64,000 nucleotides of DNA from Ridgeia piscesae (Eukaryota; Annelida; Polychaeta; Sabellida; Siboglinidae), in NCBI GenBank assembly GCA_025642075.2, contig JAODUO010000112.1, positions 10,001 through 74,000 of the forward strand. The letters run 5' to 3'. The position numbers and the translations under genes are program-made. Every line of letters begins with the position of its first letter. Positions within the stretch are counted from its first letter, which is position 1. The notes below the pieces were generated by a model. The model was not told the origin of the DNA and ran no database searches. It saw only the letters and a list, made by a program, of their open reading frames with translations. This document shows, in pieces, positions 1-22,497 of the stretch.

Positions 1-61
1 AGGTATCAGAGCAGTGTGGAATTGCAGCAGCGATGGGAAACCACATTCTTTGATTAATTAG

Positions 62-783
<722 letters not shown>

Positions 784-899
784 AACAAACAAGCAAACAC
801 GCACGCATCCACACAGCCAAACATACACACGTGTTTGTTTTATGTACTCAGTCAGATGACGTTGTATATCATTAACCGTCTACCCCTGGTTCTCCACAG

Positions 900-7286
<6,387 letters not shown>

Positions 7287-8210
7287 AACTGACAGAGACG
7301 TGCGAGTGAACCGTCCATCTGTTGACAATGTGTGTACTGATTATTGATTTTGAGATGTACTTACCAATAGTGGTATCTTGATGCGCATCTGAGATTGGTT
7401 TACTAGGACTTAAGTACAACAGCAAAAACACTGTTACTGTTACGGTTATTAGTATTTCAATGTTCAAATTAACATAAAAATGCCACCCCTTTACAATCCT
7501 GCCTATCCACCATAGCTCTCTGGCGCATCATTCCATCTGATGACAACTGGAGTTTTCATTGACTCTGAGATCGATTTCTATTGATGCGCCTCTAAGTTTG
7601 GTTTCTAAGGATTTAGGCGCAATAGTAGTTATCTAATTATTATAATTATTACTCTGCATGAGCCGTTAAATGAAGTAAGCAAACGGTGGTTTATCTAGTT
7701 GTGTTTGATGCGATAACTTTTTACATATGTATGGTCATAATAATTTTATAAATGTATGGTAATAATAATGTTATACGTGTATGGTAGCGAGTGTGGCCAG
7801 CGCCTGCGCTCGCAGCTTAAAGTAACCAGGGGACGTATATCAACCACGCCGTCCACGGGTGACGTTTTTAATGAGCACAATATAAACTTAAACCATGTAC
7901 GCAAGAAAAGGTCAAAGAGAAATATTGATAACAATATGGTGTATAGATTTATGTGTAGACTTGATAGCTCTGTTAACTGTATTTTAAATGACATTCTAAC
8001 TTCTAGCTTAAGATTCACTTCCAGGATCCGTAAACACTGGATCAAGCTTTTATATATGAACACTTGACTAAAACAAATGTATACATTTGGGTCAGAATAC
8101 GTACTGTACATATTGTCTGCCTAATGTCAACATATGGACCTCAGAGTCACATGTACTTGCTGTATGTGCCCTGTTGAGTCTGGAATAAAGTTATTGAATT
8201 GAATTGAAAT
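7287..8210 (+). other. CCP gene 3' flank with repeat-derived 3' tail
   Basis: No coding exon is visible after the TAA at 7286. An AATAAA lies at 8184-8189, about 0.9 kb downstream, followed by TTATTGAATTGAATTGAAA, which looks like the microsatellite-like tail of a LINE or SINE. A similar tail occurs at 37487-37507. A 3' UTR reaching this signal is possible but not shown. Another AATAAA is at 8571-8576. Confidence 0.4.
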
Positions 8211-9568
8211 ACAACCCACGAGCCCACTACTACAACTGACAACAATGGCGTCTGGCGTACAATGCTGGCCACATCGTCAAACTGCCTGCTCACCACCGCC
8301 ATGTTGGCAATAGTATACGTGACAGCCTCCACATGCCTCGAGTATGACTTATGCTATAGAGGTTCATGTCCGTAAAGCAGCACAGCTTCACAATAATGCA
8401 ATTTATCGCACCTGACATATTTATTACGTAAAGTTCACTGCAATAACGTTTGTGTGGGAATAACGCAATGTTGCTAGTATTCATTACCGCACCTGCCATA
8501 TATACCAGTAATAATTACTTACGTGCGTTTCACTGTGTGTGGTGTGTCACATTGTGTATTATATACTTTGAATAAATGTTGTTAATCAAACGTAATTGTT
8601 ATGACTTATACTGATTAACATAGTGACATTTTGAAAACATTTAATTTTAACATGTATTGTGTTTAATGATGGATATTCCTGATGAGCTCATTATCTTGAA
8701 ATTGACTATTTTCTTATGTAGTAACATTGTGAAAAACATACACTGGTATATTCATTTAATATATTGGTTATTTTATCCATACATACATTTGGACTGTCCA
8801 GTAGTATACAGTAGAACCCCTCAGAGTGAACCCTCTTAGAAAATACCTGTACTACGACCATAGATATAAATAGAACACACCAGTAGAACAAGATCGCTGG
8901 GCCGCTATCACTAGACACATGATACTTCGAAGTCAACATGGATGGTGACAGCCATGCAACTGCCAGGCAGAAAGCCATTGCGTCTGTTTTTATGCGCACT
9001 GTCACAATGATTGTTGTAGCCAGCATGTCCCCAAATGGATTAAAGTTGCTCACATCAGTGTCAACCACCGAACTGTCCAGTGTTTGGGTTCTGTATAATC
9101 CGGTTCACAGCCCTTCCCCTAATGACTACCTGGTAAGCTGGAGGCTACAGTCTATCCCACTGGATCATTATTCACATTGCCATGGAACCACAGTGACAAT
9201 TATTTAGATCCCTACCCAAACACAGTGAAACAACTCAAAACATTCAACAGCTGGCCCTGCTGGCGTACTCCAGAAATTAATCATGAGCTGTCTTAACCAG
9301 GCCTAGAGCTAGGGGCACAACAACACATATCCAAGTTCAAACTGTCGTCTTAGCAGACTTTATTTTACACTTATTACGTTGCTCAACAGTTCTGTTCTAT
9401 ATATCCTGCCAGTGAGTACAGCACTTTCTGCCTGGCAAGTAGATGGCAGCCAGTGGTCCACAGCAGCTCCAGTGCAGCGGGCCAGTTTGTCACTCGTCTT
9501 TAGGGGAAAGATTAATGATCTAACTCTGTGAGTGCGACATACCTTTTTGATTTTCCAATGAAACCCGT
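8211..9568. other. Intergenic stretch, no gene recognised
   Basis: I see no convincing exon or transposon protein. A 34-bp block at 8856-8889 recurs inverted at 29257-29290. An open frame at 8938-9207 has no recognisable motif and no splice support. Confidence 0.5.
8856..8889 (-). repeat. Short dispersed repeat, inverted copy at 29257-29290
   Basis: The reverse complement matches 29257-29290 at 32 of 34 positions by eye; the core is GTGTTCTATTTATATCTATG. It is probably the edge of a small non-autonomous transposon. Confidence 0.6.
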
Positions 9569-12468
9569 GTTCAACTAATACTGTACAATGTCCACTCCTC
9601 TACTATGTCATCTAGGCCGTTATTGTGTACAACTAATACTGTACAATGTCCACTCCTCTACTATGTCATCTAGGCCGTTATTGTGTACAACTAATACTGT
9701 ACAATGTCCACTCCTCTACTATGTCATCTAGGCCGTTATTGTGTACAACTAATACTGTACAATGTCCACTCCTCTACTATGTCATCTAGGCCGTCATTGT
9801 GTACAACCAATACTGTACAATGTCCACTCCTCTACTATGTCATCTAGGCCGTTATTGTGTACAACTAATACTGTACAATGTCCACTCCTCTACTATGTCA
9901 TCTAGGCCGTTATTGTGTACAACTAATACTGTACAATGTCCACTACTCTACTATGTCATATAGGCCGTTATTGTGTACAACTAATACTGTACAATGTCCA
10001 CTCCTCTACTATGTCATCTAGGCTGTTATTGTGTACAACTAATACTGTACAATGTCCACTCCTCTACTATGTCATCTAGGCCGTTATTGTGTACAACTAA
10101 TACTGTACAATGTCCACTCCTCTACTATGTCATCTAGGCCGTTATTGTGTACAACTAATACTGTACAATGTCCACTCCTCTACTATGTCATCTAGGCCGT
10201 TATTGTGTTCAACTAATACTGTACAATGTCCACTCCTCTACTATGTCATCTAGGCCGTTATTGTGTACAACTAATACTGTACAATGTCCACTCCTCTACT
10301 ATGTCGTCTAGGCTGTTATTGTGTACAACTAATACTGTACAATGTCCACTCCTCTACTATGTCATCTAGGCAGTTATTGTGTACACCTAATACTGTACAA
10401 TGTCCACTCCTCTACTATGTCATCTAGGCCGTTATTGTGTACAACTAATACTGTACAATGTCCACTCCTCTACTATGTCATCTAGGCAGTTATTGTGTAC
10501 AACTAATACTGTACAATGTCCACTCTTCTACTATGTCATCTAGGCAGTTATTGTGTACAACTAATACTGTACAATGTCCACTCTTCTACTATGTCATCTA
10601 GGCCGTTATTGTGTACAACTAATACTGTACAATGTCCACTCCTCTACTATGTCATCTAGGCCGTTATTGTGTACAACTAATACTGTACAATGTCCACTCC
10701 TCTACTATGTCATCTAGGCAGTTATTGTGTACAACTAATACTGTACAATGTCCACTCCTCTACTATGTCATCTAGGCAGTTATTGTGTACAACTAATACT
10801 GTACAATGTCCACTCCTCTACTATGTCATCTAGGCCGTTATTGTGTACAACTAATACTGTACAATGTCCACTCCTCTACTATGTCATCTAGGCAGTTATT
10901 GTGTACAACTAATACTGTACAGTGTCCACTCCTCTACTATGTCATCTAGGTCGTTATTGTGTTCAACTAATACTGTACAGTGTCCACTCCTCTACTATGT
11001 CATCTAGGTCGTTATTGTGTACAACTAATACTGTACAATGTCCACTCCTCTACTATGTCATCTAGGCCGTTATTGTGTACAACTAATGCTGTACAATGTC
11101 CACTCCTCTACTATGTCATCTAGGCCGTTATTGTGTACAACTAATACTGTACAATGTCCACTCCTCTACTATGTCATCTAGGCCGTTATTGTGTTCAACT
11201 AATACTGTACAATGTCCACTCCTCTACTATGTCATCTAGGCCGTTATTGTGTACAACTAATGCTGTACAATGTCCACTCCTCTACTATGTCATCTAGGCA
11301 GTTATTGTGTACAACCAATACTGTACAATGTCCACTCCTCTACTATGTCATCTAGGCAGTTATTGTGTACAACTAATACTGTACAATGTCCACTCCTCTA
11401 CTATGTCATCTAGGCCGTTATTGTGTACAACTAATACTGTACAATGTCCACTCCTCTACTATGTCATCTAGGCCGTTATTGTGTACAACTAATACTGTAC
11501 AATGTCCACTCCTCTACTATGTCATCTAGGCCGTTATTGTGTTCAACTAATACTGTACAATGTCCACTCCTCTACTATGTCATCTAGGCCGTTATTGTGT
11601 ACAACTAATACTGTACAATGTCCACTCCTCTACTATGTCATCTAGGCCGTTATTGTGTTCAACTAATACTGTACAATGTCCACTACTCTACTATGTCATC
11701 TAGGCCGTTATTGTGTTCAACTAATACTGTACAATGTCCACTCCTCTACTATGTCATCTAGGCCGTTATTGTGTACAACTAATACTGTACAATGTCCACT
11801 CCTCTACTATGTCATCTAGGCAGTTATTGTGTACAACTAATACTGTACAATGTCCACTCCTCTACTATGTCATCTAGGCAGTTATTGTGTTCAACTAATA
11901 CTGTACAATGTCCACTCCTCTACTATGTCATCTAGGCAGTTATTGTGTACAACCAATACTGTACAATGTCCACTACTCTACTATGTCATCTAGGCCGTTA
12001 TTGTGTACAACCAATACTGTACAATGTCCACTCCTCTACTATGTCATCTAGGCAGTTATTGTGTACAACTAATACTGTACAATATCCACTCCTCTACTAT
12101 GTCATCTAGGCAGTTATTGTGTACAACTAATACTGTACAATGTCCACTCCTCTACTATGTCATCTAGGCAGTTATTGTGTACAACTAATACTGTACAATG
12201 TCCACTACTCTACTATGTCATCTAGGCAGTTATTGTGTACAACTAATACTGTACAATGTCCACTCCTCTACTATGTCATCTAGGCCGTTATTGTGTACAA
12301 CTAATACTGTACAATGTTCACTCCTCTACTATGTCATCTAGGCCGTTATTGTGTACAACTAATACTGTACAATGTCCACTACTCTACTATGTCATCTAGG
12401 CCGTTATTGTGTTCAACTAATACTGTACAATGTCCACTACTCTACTATGTCATCTAGGCCGTTAATGT
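9569..12468 (+). repeat. 58-bp minisatellite, 50 tandem copies
   Basis: The unit begins GTACAACTAATACTGTACAA and ends TAGGCCGTTATTGT. Unit starts fall at 9569 + 58k, checked at k = 1, 10 and 49, and the array ends at 12468, so there are 50 units and no net indel. Variation is confined to a few sites: GTACAAC or GTTCAAC, CTCCT or CTACT, and GGCCG, GGCAG, GGTCG or GGCTG. The unit length is not a multiple of three and no frame stays open, so it is non-coding. Most units contain two TGTACA palindromes 14 bp apart. Confidence 0.98.
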
Positions 12469-13293
12469 GTACAATGAAACATATTTATACCATCTATAAA
12501 TAACATATTATTTCGTTGTTTTAACAATGTCATTTAATGCTGTTTAAGTATAACATGAACAGAACTGGACACTATATGTACTTACTTTTTCAAACATTCA
12601 TTCGTGGCTTGTCTTGGCATACCACTTTAAGTTATTAGGCAGATGTACTCGTCCGCCCTAATCTTTACTAGTGTAGGGCCTGGTGGACTAGTGGGTAGAA
12701 TGGTAAAATGTACATTACGTTTCGGCGTAAATAAACTGGAAATTGAAAGATACATCATAAAGTATGCATTTTAAGACACGACAAAACAGATGGGACATGA
12801 CTTATGCAGGTACTGATGGATAGTGTGCCGCACAGTTAGTCAATATATCACCAACAGGATGTTTAATTTGTAGTAATATTAAACAAAACAATGACATTAT
12901 CAGCTTTCACAGAATGCTAGTAGTTACATAAAGGAAAATAACTACTACCATAAAGGTATTGCTTTCATATATACTGGAATAACTAAACAACATACATTTG
13001 CAATAATCAGTGAGATGTCCATAAACCGGGTGTATTTGTGCTTTTAGCGATATAGCAGTTGGATTTGAACAAGGCACATAACGCGATTGTTGGAGAAAAC
13101 TAAACAAACTAATATGTATATTAACGTTGATGCGTGCGAATTAAATGTTAGCTGGAGCTAAGGGTCATGTCTGATTGAGAAGATATTTCCTATTTACATG
13201 AACACATAAGAATTTGGTAAGACAAAACAAGTACATGGAACGAAATTCACACATATTTTATTCACAACGCATGATATTAACTATGCACATAAG

Positions 13294-13296
<3 letters not shown>
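12469..13296. other. Intergenic stretch, nothing recognised
   Basis: AT-rich unique-looking DNA between the 58-bp array and a TA tract. No exon, RNA gene or transposon protein could be supported. Confidence 0.5.
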
Positions 13297-13362
<66 letters not shown>

Positions 13363-13363
13363 T

Positions 13364-13423
<60 letters not shown>
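13297..13423. repeat. (TA)n microsatellite, split by GATCCGC
   Basis: Two long TA runs separated by GATCCGC near 13361. The following LINE fragment starts exactly at the end of the tract, so the LINE is truncated there. Confidence 0.97.
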
Positions 13424-13426
<3 letters not shown>

Positions 13427-15306
13427 ATGGGTCACAGACTGGTTCAGAGACTTAGTTCGTAAAAGAGAGCGAGCTCACATGAGTGGTGATTTGAATCAAG
13501 CAAAAATATTGCGTAATAAGGTCAACCGAGCCGCTTCGAAACTTAAGTATAAGTTTTACCAAACACAAATTACAGCAATGCATGAATCGGGATCCCACGA
13601 TTGGTGGAAGCATATGAAAACAATAATGGGACTTAAAACAAATGGCAAATCATGCATGCAAGGTCTAGCTAACAAAACAACGGATGGTGATTGTGGCTTA
13701 CTGGCCAATACAATGAATGATTTCTTTGTGTCTGTGAGTGACCATTTGCCTCGGTTAAATAAGAGTCACAAGGTGTTCGATGTTAACGAGGAACTGCTGG
13801 ATCAGTATGTGATAAGCGTATGTACTACTTTTAAAGCCTTGGAGAGTGTTAAAGCCAACAAGGCTACTGGGCCTGACAACATCCCTGCAAGGGTGTTAAG
13901 AAATTATGCAAATGTTCTCGCCCCTCCATTAACTGCTATTAATGGAATGGAAAATGGCCAATGTAATACCGTTGCCAAAAACAAGCCCCCCTGTGTCGAT
14001 TGAAAAAGACATTAGACCAATTTCACTAACTCCAATAGCTGCCAAGGTGTTTGAATCAATAATAATGAAATGGGTGGATGAAACAATTGAAGGTGAAATT
14101 GATGCTAAGCAATTTGGGGGAATTAGCGGAACGTCCACAACAGACGTTCTTGTCGAACTGGTTCATACGTGGTATAAGGCGACAGTTAAATTGAATTCTT
14201 ATGTCAGAGTTGTAATGCTAGACTTTAGCAAAGCGTTTGATCTTATTAATCATCATTTGTTGCTAGATAAGCTACAGTCGTATGGGTTGCCCGCACATAT
14301 TTTAAGATGGATGGCAACATTTCTATTAGACAGAGCTCAACGGAGTACCGCAAGGGACATTGTCTGGACCTAAATGTTTCCTTGTTTATATAAATGATTT
14401 AAGAACGACTGTTCCATTATATAAGTATGTAGATGACAGTACGTTATTTGAAATATGCGACAGAAATTATGTATCTGTTATACAAGAGTCGGTTGATATT
14501 GCTGCTAGATGGACAGAACAGAATGACATGAACATTAATTCGGAAAAATCAAAAGAAATAATCATTAGTTTTGCACAAGATGGCAATTTCAGAAGCACTA
14601 TCCCGAATATAAAGATTGATGGGAGGGATATAGCACAAGTTTGCCATGCCAAACTATTAGGTGTGACCATTTCTCAGGATCTGACATGGAACAAACACGT
14701 GGATAATATTGTGGAAAAGGCTGGTAAACGCTTGTACATGTTATATCAGTTAAAGCGTGCAGGGATTTCACAGAAAGATCTGGTCAGTGTATATGTTAGT
14801 GTGGTGAGACCAGTTCTAGAATATGCATGTCCTGTATGGCACACTAACTTGCCCCAATATTTGTCTGACAATATTGAAGTTATACAAAAAAGGGCACTAA
14901 AATGTATTTTTCCTGGATTGGGTTACGCGGAAATACTTAGACGTGTTAACCTGGATACGTTGAATGTAAGACGGGACAGCATTTGTCAAAAATATTTTGA
15001 TACAATTAAAGTCGGCACACACAGATTAAATTATCTGCTGCCTGACAAAACATATCAAATATAATATTAGACAACAAAATGTGTACCCGTTACCAGTTAC
15101 TAGAACGAATAGATTCCGTAACTCCTTTATACCGTGGGCTTTATACAACTGTCAGTAAAAAGGCTATTAATACGGTATGATTTGCGGTATCAAGTGTATT
15201 TCTATTGAATTTGTATGATGTTTTGAGGAGTTAATTGTAACCTATTGTAATGTCAATCCAACTCTGTTGAGTTGCTAATAAAACTTGTGTTATTATTATT
15301 ATTATA
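13423..15306 (+). mobile_element. LINE reverse transcriptase (CR1/L2-like), 5' truncated, frameshifted
   Basis: The plus strand carries the linker and reverse transcriptase domain in three frames: 13423-13940, about 13942-14372, and 14360-15064. Motifs in order: KANKATGPDNIPARVL, RPISLTPIAAKVFE, LDFSKAFDLINH, the catalytic YVDDSTLF, then INSEKSKEI and LGVTISQDLTWNKHV. The C-terminal tail (NRFRNSFIPWAL) continues after a further frameshift near 15060, and the 3' end is GCTAATAAAACTTG plus (TTA)n. The endonuclease and ORF1 are missing. Frameshifts near 13940, 14345 and 15060 make it non-functional. Confidence 0.88.
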
Positions 15307-15760
15307 TTCCAGATCGAAACTGTTCAAAGCTACATCTACCTGGGACAGAGGTACAGCACCAGAGACAAAAACCAAGGCAAGGAGATTCAAATAAGAACCA
15401 CGGCCGGATGGACAGCATTCGCCAAGCACCGCGACATCTTGAAGGATAATATTGGGACATGCTTGAAGAGACAAGTCTACAACTCATGCGTAATTCCAGC
15501 AATGACATACGGCGCGGGAACAAGGGCGCTCACAACCCATACAAAGAACATGCTAGCAGCCGCACAAACAAAGATGGAAAGGTGTATGGTAAACATCACA
15601 TACCGGGACAGAAAAAGAAACACATGGGTAAGAGAAAACACCAAAAGTCACAGACGTGACTGAACAAGTCAGAAGACGGAATTGGACCTGGGCAGGGCAC
15701 GTCAGCAGGATACGAGATAACCGATGGACACTGCATATCGGGAATGCTACACGATAATTT
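15307..15760 (+). mobile_element. RTE-like LINE C-terminal fragment
   Basis: The plus-strand frame reads IETVQSYIYLGQRYSTRDKN, then CLKRQVYNSCVIPAMTYG, then RNTWVRENTK. After a one-base shift near 15655 it reads RRRNWTWAGHVSRIRDNRW. This order (YLGQR, VLPAMTYG-like, WAGHV) is typical of the end of RTE-clade proteins. It abuts the (TTA)n tail of the preceding LINE directly. Confidence 0.8.
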
Positions 15761-15769
15761 CGCCTTGCC

Positions 15770-16605
15770 TTAAAAGCTAATTGTAGATTTTTGTGATGCT
15801 AAAATGAACTGCCAGCATTCCACCTCGACAAGCAATATGGTTATTATAAAATCATATATACATATGTCATTTAAAAACCCATGTTGAGATGGGTTTATCA
15901 ATTTATTTTTAACAAGAAAATCAACCAGGTGATCTTTAATTAGTCTTTCTAATAGTTTGCAAATCACCGATGTTAAACTCACTGGTCTATAGTTCTCTGA
16001 CTTGTTCCTAAATTTAAAAACTCTTGATCCTCTCTCCCGGTACCCTGTAGAGATGTCCACTGTATATGCCCATGGTTAAAATCCCCCATAATAATACAGT
16101 CCCGTTTACTCACTTCTTTGATAGCGTTATGTATTTTTTCATTCTCTTCTATGCTTTTGTTTGGACTCCGATACACTAACCCAACAGTTAATGTTGAGTT
16201 TCCTGTAACTATGTTACACCCGACAGCTTCTTCACATTCTGCTTCTTTTTCTAATTTTATTTCATAAGCTTGGATGGATTCTTTAATATATAAAATAACT
16301 CCGCCTCCCCTTCTTCCTAATCTATCTTTCCTAAACATTACATACCCTGTCATTCCTAATTCGGCATCTGATATATCGGGTGTGGCCCAAGATTCAGTTA
16401 TACCTATTATGTGAGGGTCAATATCTTCTACCATAATGTTTAGTTCATTTCTTTTGTTTACTATGCTCCTTGCACATTTATAACCAAATTCCGTAGGGCT
16501 TTCCAGGCTGTTCTTTGCTGATGTCTTTTTGCTATCTTTATCTATGCCTCTAGTATTTGGCTTCTCTGTGTATCCCCCCTGCGAAACTAGTTTAAAAAGT
16601 TGCAA
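15770..16605 (-). mobile_element. CR1-type LINE ORF2: endonuclease joined to RT fragment by a deletion
   Basis: Minus strand. From 16605 it encodes an APE-type endonuclease start: NELNIMVEDIDPHIIGITES, then RKDRLGRRGGGVILYI, VGLVYRSPN, IIMGDFNHGHIQW. Near 16013-16018 the frame jumps to the RT entry block ENYRPVSLTSVICKLLERL, so the C-terminal endonuclease, the linker and the RT start are deleted. The element ends near 15770 inside the RT. ORF1 lies just upstream (16601-17639). Confidence 0.82.
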
Positions 16606-17639
16606 CCTGTTCCATTATTCATCGATCGAAGAAGGTTCTCGGAGAACACTGCTGCGCCCTTTCCGCTTAGATGGAGGCCATCTCTCATAAACATGTCTTC
16701 TTTACCAACAAAATATCCTCACAAATCTACAAATCCAACTCCTTCTTCTTCACACATCTGCTCTAATAGTCCGTTAATTGCCATCCTCTTGCAATTTATA
16801 AATGTTGTTCCCCTTCCCCTGATCACTGGCAAGATTCCCGAGAGTATGATCTGTTCAACTCTCGTCTTCTTCAGTGTCTCTACCAACTCTCTGTATCTCT
16901 TTACTATCCTGGTTGTTCCATCCCTGTTTGCATTGTTCGTCCCTACATGTACTAATATAGACCCCCCTTGGCCATGCCCCAAAACGTTCTCTACCCGTTC
17001 AGTCATATGCTCTATCCTAGCCCCCGGAAGACAAACAACAACGTCTTCTCCTTTGCTTAATGTCCTGTCTGTCTTTCGCAAAATGGAGTCTCCCATAAAT
17101 ATCCTTTCTGTTCTCAATGCCCCATCGATCACTGCTTCAGAGTAGCTCCTCCGTTTTGCATCTCCCTGGTTGCTGGCTTTTCCCCCTGCCGCTTTCTCTG
17201 TTGTTCCTTTCTTTCCGGTCTCTTTTCTTCCTGTCATCGTCCTTGTTATTGACTTCCGTTTGGTCACATCACCTCTCACTTCCTTTCTTCCATTCGTCTT
17301 ACCTCCTGTCGCATCTACTTCTCTCATCTCCTGTCCCCTTGTCCCTCCCTCCTTCTCTACTGTCACTTTCTCCCCTGTCACCTTCCTGCATGTCATGTTT
17401 CCTGTTGTTCTTTCTCCATTTGTTGTCCTTGCAATCACCCTCCCTCCACTCTGCATCCCCTTCACAATATCCGTTAGCCTAGCTAACTCTGCTGTCAGAC
17501 AGTCCACTTTCCAACACCCTAAACATTGGAACGTAAACCCTTCCTCCGTTGTCTCTGACCAAGTTTTTCCGCACCCCGATACGGCAAAATCCACCAAGCT
17601 GTGGCAGTGGTTACACACCAAGTGCCTCCTTGCCTTCAC
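16601..17639 (-). mobile_element. CR1-type LINE ORF1 with SGNH esterase domain, premature stop
   Basis: Minus strand from ATG at 17639. The N-terminus has a zinc-finger-like cysteine pattern (CNHCH, CGKTW, CLGCW). A Lys/Thr/Gly-rich linker follows, then an SGNH-hydrolase domain: FMGDSILRK (Ser block), HVGTNNANRDG (Asn block) and, further down, MRDGLHLSGKG (Asp-His block). A TGA at about 16716-16718 replaces the Trp expected in VDLWGYF, so the catalytic Asp/His block is cut off. Esterase ORF1 proteins are known from CR1-clade LINEs. ORF2 begins immediately downstream. Confidence 0.85.
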
Positions 17640-18227
17640 TTGCCAGGTGCCATATTACAATTTGTCAAAATCAACTCTTAGTTTAAACCAACTTAGTCTT
17701 TAGAAAGACTGTTTGTTTATTGTGTACAGCAACTGCAGCAAACTTTATGTTATAAACAACTACTACCTATGCTACCATGAACAATAAGTTTAGTCTGTAC
17801 TGGTACCGTTCCCTAGCGGAAACGTTGGACACTACCTATATAAACAAACAAACAAGGGTTTCCTACTAAAACGCTTGTTTATTTTTAATAACAATGATAC
17901 CTATTCACAGTTTTATCTTACATATGTAGTTGTTACTCTTATTGCTTTATCTATTATATACTATATCAAATAAAGAGATTTGCTCAATCTTGTTTACAAT
18001 TTGTCGAAGCCTAGATTACCCTTTTATCACCCACTATACTAATCTGTTCAAAAATACTGTTAACTAACAAACTTTAACCAAAACTACTACTCAATATATG
18101 TCCAGTACCACTTTATGAATAACCGTAACACAAGAATAATACTTATCAATCAATATTTCCGCTTGTTTTTCAAATTTTATACACCACCAATTTCAAACCT
18201 CTACATCTGCCAATTTTCCCGCCAGAA
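17640..18227. other. No gene seen; probable LINE 5' flank
   Basis: AT-rich sequence between the ORF1 start of the antisense CR1 element and the Harbinger fragment. It may hold the LINE 5' UTR and target DNA. No exon supported. Confidence 0.4.
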
Positions 18228-18406
18228 TTGATGATGATGATGCTCAACAACAGAGCAAGGTATCTTAACCTGCCTGACTCTGACGAGGATGATGATGCTG
18301 GAGATAACTCAGATGGTGATGATGATGCCGTCATTCGGCCAGCCACAGAACGAGCACGTGTTCATACAGGGAATGCGGAGAGAAACAGGGTGATCAACAC
18401 CTTCTT

Positions 18407-18410
<4 letters not shown>
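18228..18410 (+). pseudogene. PIF/Harbinger transposase C-terminus, truncated
   Basis: The frame reads MLNNRARYLNLPDSDEDDD, an acidic stretch, and ends TGNAERNRVINTFF then TAA. This matches the usual end of Harbinger transposases: a C-x-LHN helix, an acidic spacer and a closing basic helix ending in a double aromatic. Only about 55 residues survive; the catalytic DDE part is absent to the left. The stop at 18408-18410 overlaps the stop of the antisense Myb/SANT gene. Family assignment is from motif memory, moderate confidence. Confidence 0.6.
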
Positions 18411-20733
<2,323 letters not shown>

Positions 20734-21049
20734 GTTTAGTAGTGTGCATGCGTAGTTTAAAAAAACAAAGATTCCCTTCAATCTAAAAAATAGTCTACAC
20801 GTTACAGATGTTGACACTACCCAGAGCACATGAATACCGATTTGCCTTATCTCTGGGCAACTATCGGCGGTTACTTGATTTACCTAAACAGCAGTTCGGA
20901 AAGAAGTCAGATGTTGTAACGACTAAACGACTACTCGTATTCCGAATGATCGATGATTCAGTACAATGGCTAGTGTGCCTAGTTGCCACCATTAAATTGT
21001 GAGGATGGGGCTTTAGTTGCGAACAACATAAATAAAACATATACCAGGA

Positions 21050-21185
21050 TCAAGAACATCAGAAGTATGCTCCATTGAACTAACAAGACAGGCACAAATA
21101 GGACATTCTAAGTCCGATAAAATTGATAATACAACGAGAAGACTGAAATTGAGATGGTATGGCCAAGTAATATGATACGAATCAA
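21050..21185 (+). mobile_element. RTE-like LINE C-terminal scrap
   Basis: The plus frame gives TRRLKLRWYGQVI after a lysine-rich stretch, resembling the RLRWYGHV block near the end of some LINE reverse transcriptases. Copy B has the same scrap near 40440-40565. Too short for clade assignment. Confidence 0.4.
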
Positions 21186-22497
21186 CAACCCAAGGAGGGC
21201 CTACTGCTGGCTGTGTAGGCGAAGAACGAATAGCAAATACACGTAACGTAATGGGCAGGTCTCAGTTTGCATGGAACTCGTTGCACGTGGCAGTAGAAGC
21301 CCGGTGACAGTGGAGACAGGGAGACTGCAAACTCATCGTCTTCCCCGAACGAGCACCCACCGTTAGGCGAGTGTGAGTGCGTGGCGATTTCGGAATTCAC
21401 AGGATTTCGTGGCTACAAAGGCCATCATTAAAACATGTTCAAGCTGTTATTAAAAGCCATAATAAGCCTACCGTTTTATTAGTGGTTTTCGCAATAATGA
21501 TTTATTCACCAACTCCATGCTTAACGTAACAAGCACCATCGAAAAAATGGCATACATTTGTCATTTTTAGCGTCAACAACCCCGTCAGCAGGTTTATACA
21601 AACATGTAAACAGGAAAGACGAACCGAAAGCGAAAGAACGCCTACGAAAACAATAGAACAGCTCTCAGAAAAGAACCATTTAGGACGATGACGGTTACTT
21701 AAATGCCCTGAGACTTTCAAAGACGAAGTGCAAGAACCAGACCAATGTCTAACATAAACATATAAGAAGACTGCCAACTCAGTCAAGCTCCAAGTCCAAG
21801 ACTATGTGTCATGTTGACACGGACGCAGTTGCCTTATTGAAAGTACAAAGATATTTTACAGTTTAATAAATACTAATTAATATACCCCCAGTAGGCATGG
21901 CTGCATGTGCCTAGATAGTCTTCCATCACGTGGTCAGTTGCTGATGTTATTGCTGTATCGTTGCATTGTCCGCGCGAGCACTGACATAGGCACATAGTCA
22001 ATGTGATTATGTTTCAAGCTGGAAAATATTAAAACGACAGGGGGTGTGAGGTTTGTGGACTTTGTAGATATAGTTTCAGCATATGGTGTAAAAGCACATA
22101 GAGAATTCGTCCGTCATTCCCCGTACGACGAAAGAGTTCCCTGTAGAAGGTTATTAACATTTCTGTGAGTATTTGAATGAGTAGAAATTATGTTTTGTGC
22201 AGCGCGGAATCAGAGTTGTCAAATGATGACAGTCGTCAGTCGGTGTTTTACTGCGTATAGCTACAGGTGTCATGCTGACTGCTGACAACATCACGACAAA
22301 TCTGTCTGGTTCAATATAAATGAATGGGTGTTAAGTTGGAAACTGGCCTGTGGGGAACTGATGTATTAACAGTTCACGAATTTCCCAGCACACTCTGTCA
22401 CTGGAGCTAAACTGTATATGAAGTTGTTAATCAATAAACGTTAGGGCCAAATTTTGGAAGATATGACTGAAACGTTATAATGGCCAAACAAATGTCA
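21186..22497. other. Duplicated upstream region of repeat-ectodomain gene A, no exon seen
   Basis: Collinear with about 40566-42018 of copy B. Open frames here are short and differ between copies. The part at about 22310-22510 exists a third time at 28641-28850, in front of the broken gene relative, so it belongs to the gene's duplicated 5' flank. Confidence 0.5.

Noticed and set aside
8938..9207. 89-residue frame starting MDGDSHATARQ
   Set aside because: No recognisable domain, no splice or poly(A) context and no second copy in the window.
9569..12468. CRISPR array
   Set aside because: Units are directly adjacent with no unique spacers, and the genome is eukaryotic.
17117..17703. Ser/Leu/Pro-rich plus-strand frames
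   Set aside because: Shadow of the antisense CR1 ORF1 linker.
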